From NCBI GenBank assembly GCA_048520025.1, contig DBFZTP010000082.1, positions 1-8,262 on the forward strand: a stretch of 8,262 bases of DNA, read 5' to 3'. This DNA comes from Aphodousia sp048520025 (lineage in GTDB: Bacteria; Pseudomonadota; Gammaproteobacteria; Burkholderiales; Burkholderiaceae_F). Position numbers and translations under genes: made by a program. This document shows, in pieces, positions 6,318 through 8,262 of this stretch. Every line of letters starts with the position of its first letter. Positions within the stretch are counted from its first letter, which is position 1. The notes beneath the pieces were generated by a model. It was not told the origin of the DNA, did no database searches, and saw only the letters and a list, made by a program, of their open reading frames with translations.

Positions 6318-8021
6318 TTAATCTCTCAACAAAATAAAACGCTCAGGTTCGCGAGGACGAGAATAGGTATTAATGATTTTGGTCGGAACCAAAGAGGCAG
6401 CTTTGATTTGGGACTCAAAATGGAATTGGCAACGATCGGATTCCGACAACGGTAAACCGTAGTAGGTAAAGATCGTGCGTTCGGTCGGGGTTAACGACTC
6501 AGACGACAAGCAAGCATTTTTGGTTTTGACCGCTTCAAAGTCAGCCATCACTTTTTGAGCAATCGGTCGATAGCTACGTGCATCATCAATGGCAGGCGCA
6601 AAGAGGTAAACACACAAGACAGCCAGCGTGGTAATACCGGTGGCAGCCATCCACGGACCCTTCCATGCCACAACAGTGTGACGGTTCATGCGCCACAAAA
6701 CCAAAGCAATCCACAAAAGTGTGATACCGAAAGCCATCACAAAGATAAGACCGTGGAAGAAGGGGTCTGCGTTCGGAGCCAGATTCGTAATGGACTTCAC
6801 CATCTTAGGCGGAACACCGGCGTGCCATGCAGCGTAGTAAGCCCAAAGGGTGGCAATGCCTAACGTGAAAACCGAAGCCGAGAACCAATCCAAAACGTTG
6901 GCCCAAGTACGATGCACGGACATCAAACCGAAGGCGGCTAACACACACATCGGTGCCGTTAACGTCATCAAGAAACGATTTTCAGAGACGTCTAAAAGAA
7001 CGGTCGAAATGAAAAGTCCCACAAAGATAAAGAGGGGCAACTTAATGTGCGTGCGATTAAGTTGCTTGCGGAAAGCGTACAAAGCAAAGCAAGCAAAAGG
7101 CCAAAGAGGCCACAAGAACCACAAGAAGTCACGACCAGCGTGTTGCAATTGCGTTTGGGTCATGAAGCTAAACATTTCAAGCTGCGTAGCCCACCAACCG
7201 TCAAACCATGCATCCACCGTTTCAATAGCGACACCCACGGCAAAAATCGGCCAAACAAAGAAAAGACCAACGGAGACCAAAAGAACGGTGCTGGCTCGTA
7301 CGATAAAGGGTGGCTCAAAAGCATGAACACGAGCGTGAATCAAAAGGGCAATGATAAGTAATGCAAGGCCCGTGGCAAAATCTGCTGTCCAGACGCTTGC
7401 GGCAATCACGCACCCCGTTAAGATGGGGCCAAGACTCGGGCGATGCAATGAGTAAGCCAATGAGAAAAAGTAGGCACAGAAAATGGCCAAGAGTGCCGTA
7501 TCAACAGCAAGTTCTCGTAACGGAATAAAAAGACCAAAGGTGGCGATAAAAAGCAATAAAGCGCCGTCAGCCACAACACGACCGAAATCCTTAGGCGTTG
7601 CTTGACCGCCAAAGGCCAACACAACGGGTTGAGCTTCACCGCGTCGAGCCAAATACCACGTGCCGTACCAAATGGAGCTCGTTGCCAAGGCAAACCAAAG
7701 TAAAACGCTTAAGCGAGAGGCTGATTCCGCTCCCACAATCCATCCGAAGAGCTTAATGCAAATGGCTGCTAACCAAGCAGACAAGGGGCCGGCTGCATAA
7801 AAGGCAGAACCGTCAATATTAGGAAGTGCCCAATCAATGATGGAGCCTTGAGCCATCGTTAAAGCAACAGCAAAACTGCTCAACTCTTGAGAATTCCAAA
7901 AGTCACGAGTAATCAACCCCGGAATGATAAAGACAATCAATAGGGTGAGCAGGGCCGTTCGAGGCAGCTTACGAGCGGCTTCGGCGCGGGCAACAACAGG
8001 TGACGGACGTTCTTCAAACAT
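6318..8021 (-). CDS. GT-C membrane glycosyltransferase, family 39/ArnT-like
   Basis: A protein of 567 residues (573 if TTG 8039 is the start) with about a dozen hydrophobic segments. The layout is that of GT-C enzymes, which move a sugar from a polyprenyl-phosphate carrier to a lipid or protein on the periplasmic side. After the first membrane segment comes the loop TRDFWNSQELSSFAVA (R39, D40, E46), where these enzymes hold their catalytic acid. It is followed by WALPNIDGSAFYAAGPLSAWLAAI, the typical P-x-x-x-G then PLxxW segment. The soluble C-terminal tail has Cys504 and Cys531, a possible periplasmic disulfide, and ends SRPREPERFILLRD, similar to the tail I recall in betaproteobacterial family-39 proteins. 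ATG 8021 is preferred because the likely promoter would leave only about six leader bases before TTG 8039; neither start has a strong ribosome binding site (AGG before TTG). It is the first gene of a unit with the MATE transporter. Acceptor and sugar are unknown; ArnT itself is not claimed. Confidence 0.8.
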   Translation of the reverse strand: MFEERPSPVVARAEAARKLPRTALLTLLIVFIIPGLITRDFWNSQELSSFAVALTMAQGSIIDWALPNIDGSAFYAAGPLSAWLAAICIKLFGWIVGAESASRLSVLLWFALATSSIWYGTWYLARRGEAQPVVLAFGGQATPKDFGRVVADGALLLFIATFGLFIPLRELAVDTALLAIFCAYFFSLAYSLHRPSLGPILTGCVIAASVWTADFATGLALLIIALLIHARVHAFEPPFIVRASTVLLVSVGLFFVWPIFAVGVAIETVDAWFDGWWATQLEMFSFMTQTQLQHAGRDFLWFLWPLWPFACFALYAFRKQLNRTHIKLPLFIFVGLFISTVLLDVSENRFLMTLTAPMCVLAAFGLMSVHRTWANVLDWFSASVFTLGIATLWAYYAAWHAGVPPKMVKSITNLAPNADPFFHGLIFVMAFGITLLWIALVLWRMNRHTVVAWKGPWMAATGITTLAVLCVYLFAPAIDDARSYRPIAQKVMADFEAVKTKNACLSSESLTPTERTIFTYYGLPLSESDRCQFHFESQIKAASLVPTKIINTYSRPREPERFILLRD

Positions 8022-8051
8022 AGCAAATGTGGGCTTCAATTAAACCTATAC

Positions 8052-8080
8052 ATTTTAGCAAAAACCATTAATTTCGTTAA
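8052..8080 (-). promoter_or_regulatory. Sigma-70 type promoter of the glycosyltransferase-MATE unit
   Basis: The minus strand has TTAACG at 8080-8075 (four of six to TTGACA), a 17-base spacer, and TAAAAT at 8057-8052 (five of six to TATAAT). Transcription would start near 8045. This is the best-formed promoter in the window and bears on the start choice, since the alternative TTG start at 8039 would be almost leaderless. Confidence 0.55.
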
Positions 8081-8086
8081 GGTTTT
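8061..8086. repeat. Imperfect palindrome over the -35 box of the glycosyltransferase promoter
   Basis: AAAACC (8061-8066) and TTAA (8068-8071) pair with TTAA (8077-8080) and GGTTTT (8081-8086), with one unpaired A at 8067 and the loop TTTCG (8072-8076). The palindrome covers the -35 hexamer and most of the spacer, as a repressor operator would. A weak terminator reading on the minus strand is less likely because the stem is AT-rich and no gene precedes it. Confidence 0.4.
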
Positions 8087-8262
8087 AGGCTGAAAGTGGC
8101 ACCCTAATTTTCGAACCTAACCCATTGGTGAACTCTTATCATTTTTTTATTGATAGCGAGCGGGTTTGTGTCGGTATTGGACGAAGTATTAGTTCTTTTA
8201 ATGCCTTAAATTAGCAAAACCAGTGAGTCTTTCTCTCCCTCTAATTACTTATCTAATATCCC
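8087..8262. other. AT-rich stretch at the right edge without a recognisable gene
   Basis: All three minus-strand frames meet a stop within a few codons of the right edge, so no minus-strand gene enters from the right. The plus strand has only a 28-codon GTG frame at 8128-8214 and an unsupported GTG at 8223. The one structure seen is TATCA (8137-8141) and TGATA (8151-8155), an inverted repeat around a nine-base T/A-rich centre, which could be a regulator site upstream of the glycosyltransferase promoter. Confidence 0.4.

Noticed and set aside
6850..7326. Plus-strand open frame of 158 codons
   Set aside because: It lies wholly inside the glycosyltransferase gene on the opposite strand, and its Lys/Thr-rich translation is what an antisense frame of a membrane protein gives; no ribosome binding site or domain is seen.
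8128..8214. Small plus-strand GTG frame of 28 codons
   Set aside because: There is no ribosome binding site, the start is GTG, and the length is within chance for AT-rich intergenic DNA.
1..8262. Mobile elements, CRISPR arrays, tRNA or rRNA genes, toxin-antitoxin or defence systems
   Set aside because: No transposase, integrase, regularly spaced repeat, RNA gene fold or defence-type domain was seen; the intact genes account for nearly all of the DNA.

Overview
The window looks like ordinary chromosomal backbone of a Gram-negative bacterium, most likely a betaproteobacterium of the order Burkholderiales, perhaps a Sutterellaceae-like gut lineage. The placement is an inference: MutL carries the DMHA-type endonuclease motif seen in Neisseria MutL, mutL-miaA are adjacent as in many proteobacteria, the large membrane glycosyltransferase ends in a tail I associate with betaproteobacterial family-39 proteins, and base composition is near balanced. 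No phage, transposon, CRISPR array, tRNA or rRNA was seen.

Left part, minus strand: the first 129 codons of an L-cysteine desulfidase (cyuA/yhaM, UPF0597 family) run off the left edge. It is preceded by a complete dedA (undecaprenyl-phosphate transporter family). A hairpin terminator sits between the two, directly against the cyuA ribosome binding site. A 147-base intergenic region with AT-rich repeats separates dedA from the divergent mutL.

Middle, plus strand: mutL (mismatch repair, endonuclease type) and miaA (tRNA A37 dimethylallyltransferase) form a tight two-gene unit with a 2-base gap. miaA runs tail to tail into a minus-strand SIMPL/DUF541 envelope protein, and the two stop codons share the bases TTAA.

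Right part, minus strand: a GT-C (family 39/ArnT-like) membrane glycosyltransferase is followed 1 base later by a MATE-family transporter, and the pair ends in a clear intrinsic terminator. The SIMPL gene downstream has its own apparent promoter and a perfect Shine-Dalgarno sequence. The last 240 bases hold the glycosyltransferase promoter, an imperfect palindrome over its -35 box, and otherwise unexplained AT-rich sequence.

I do not see a previously undescribed multi-gene system. The most worthwhile leads are the glycosyltransferase-MATE pair, the terminator abutting the cyuA ribosome binding site, and the palindrome over the glycosyltransferase promoter.
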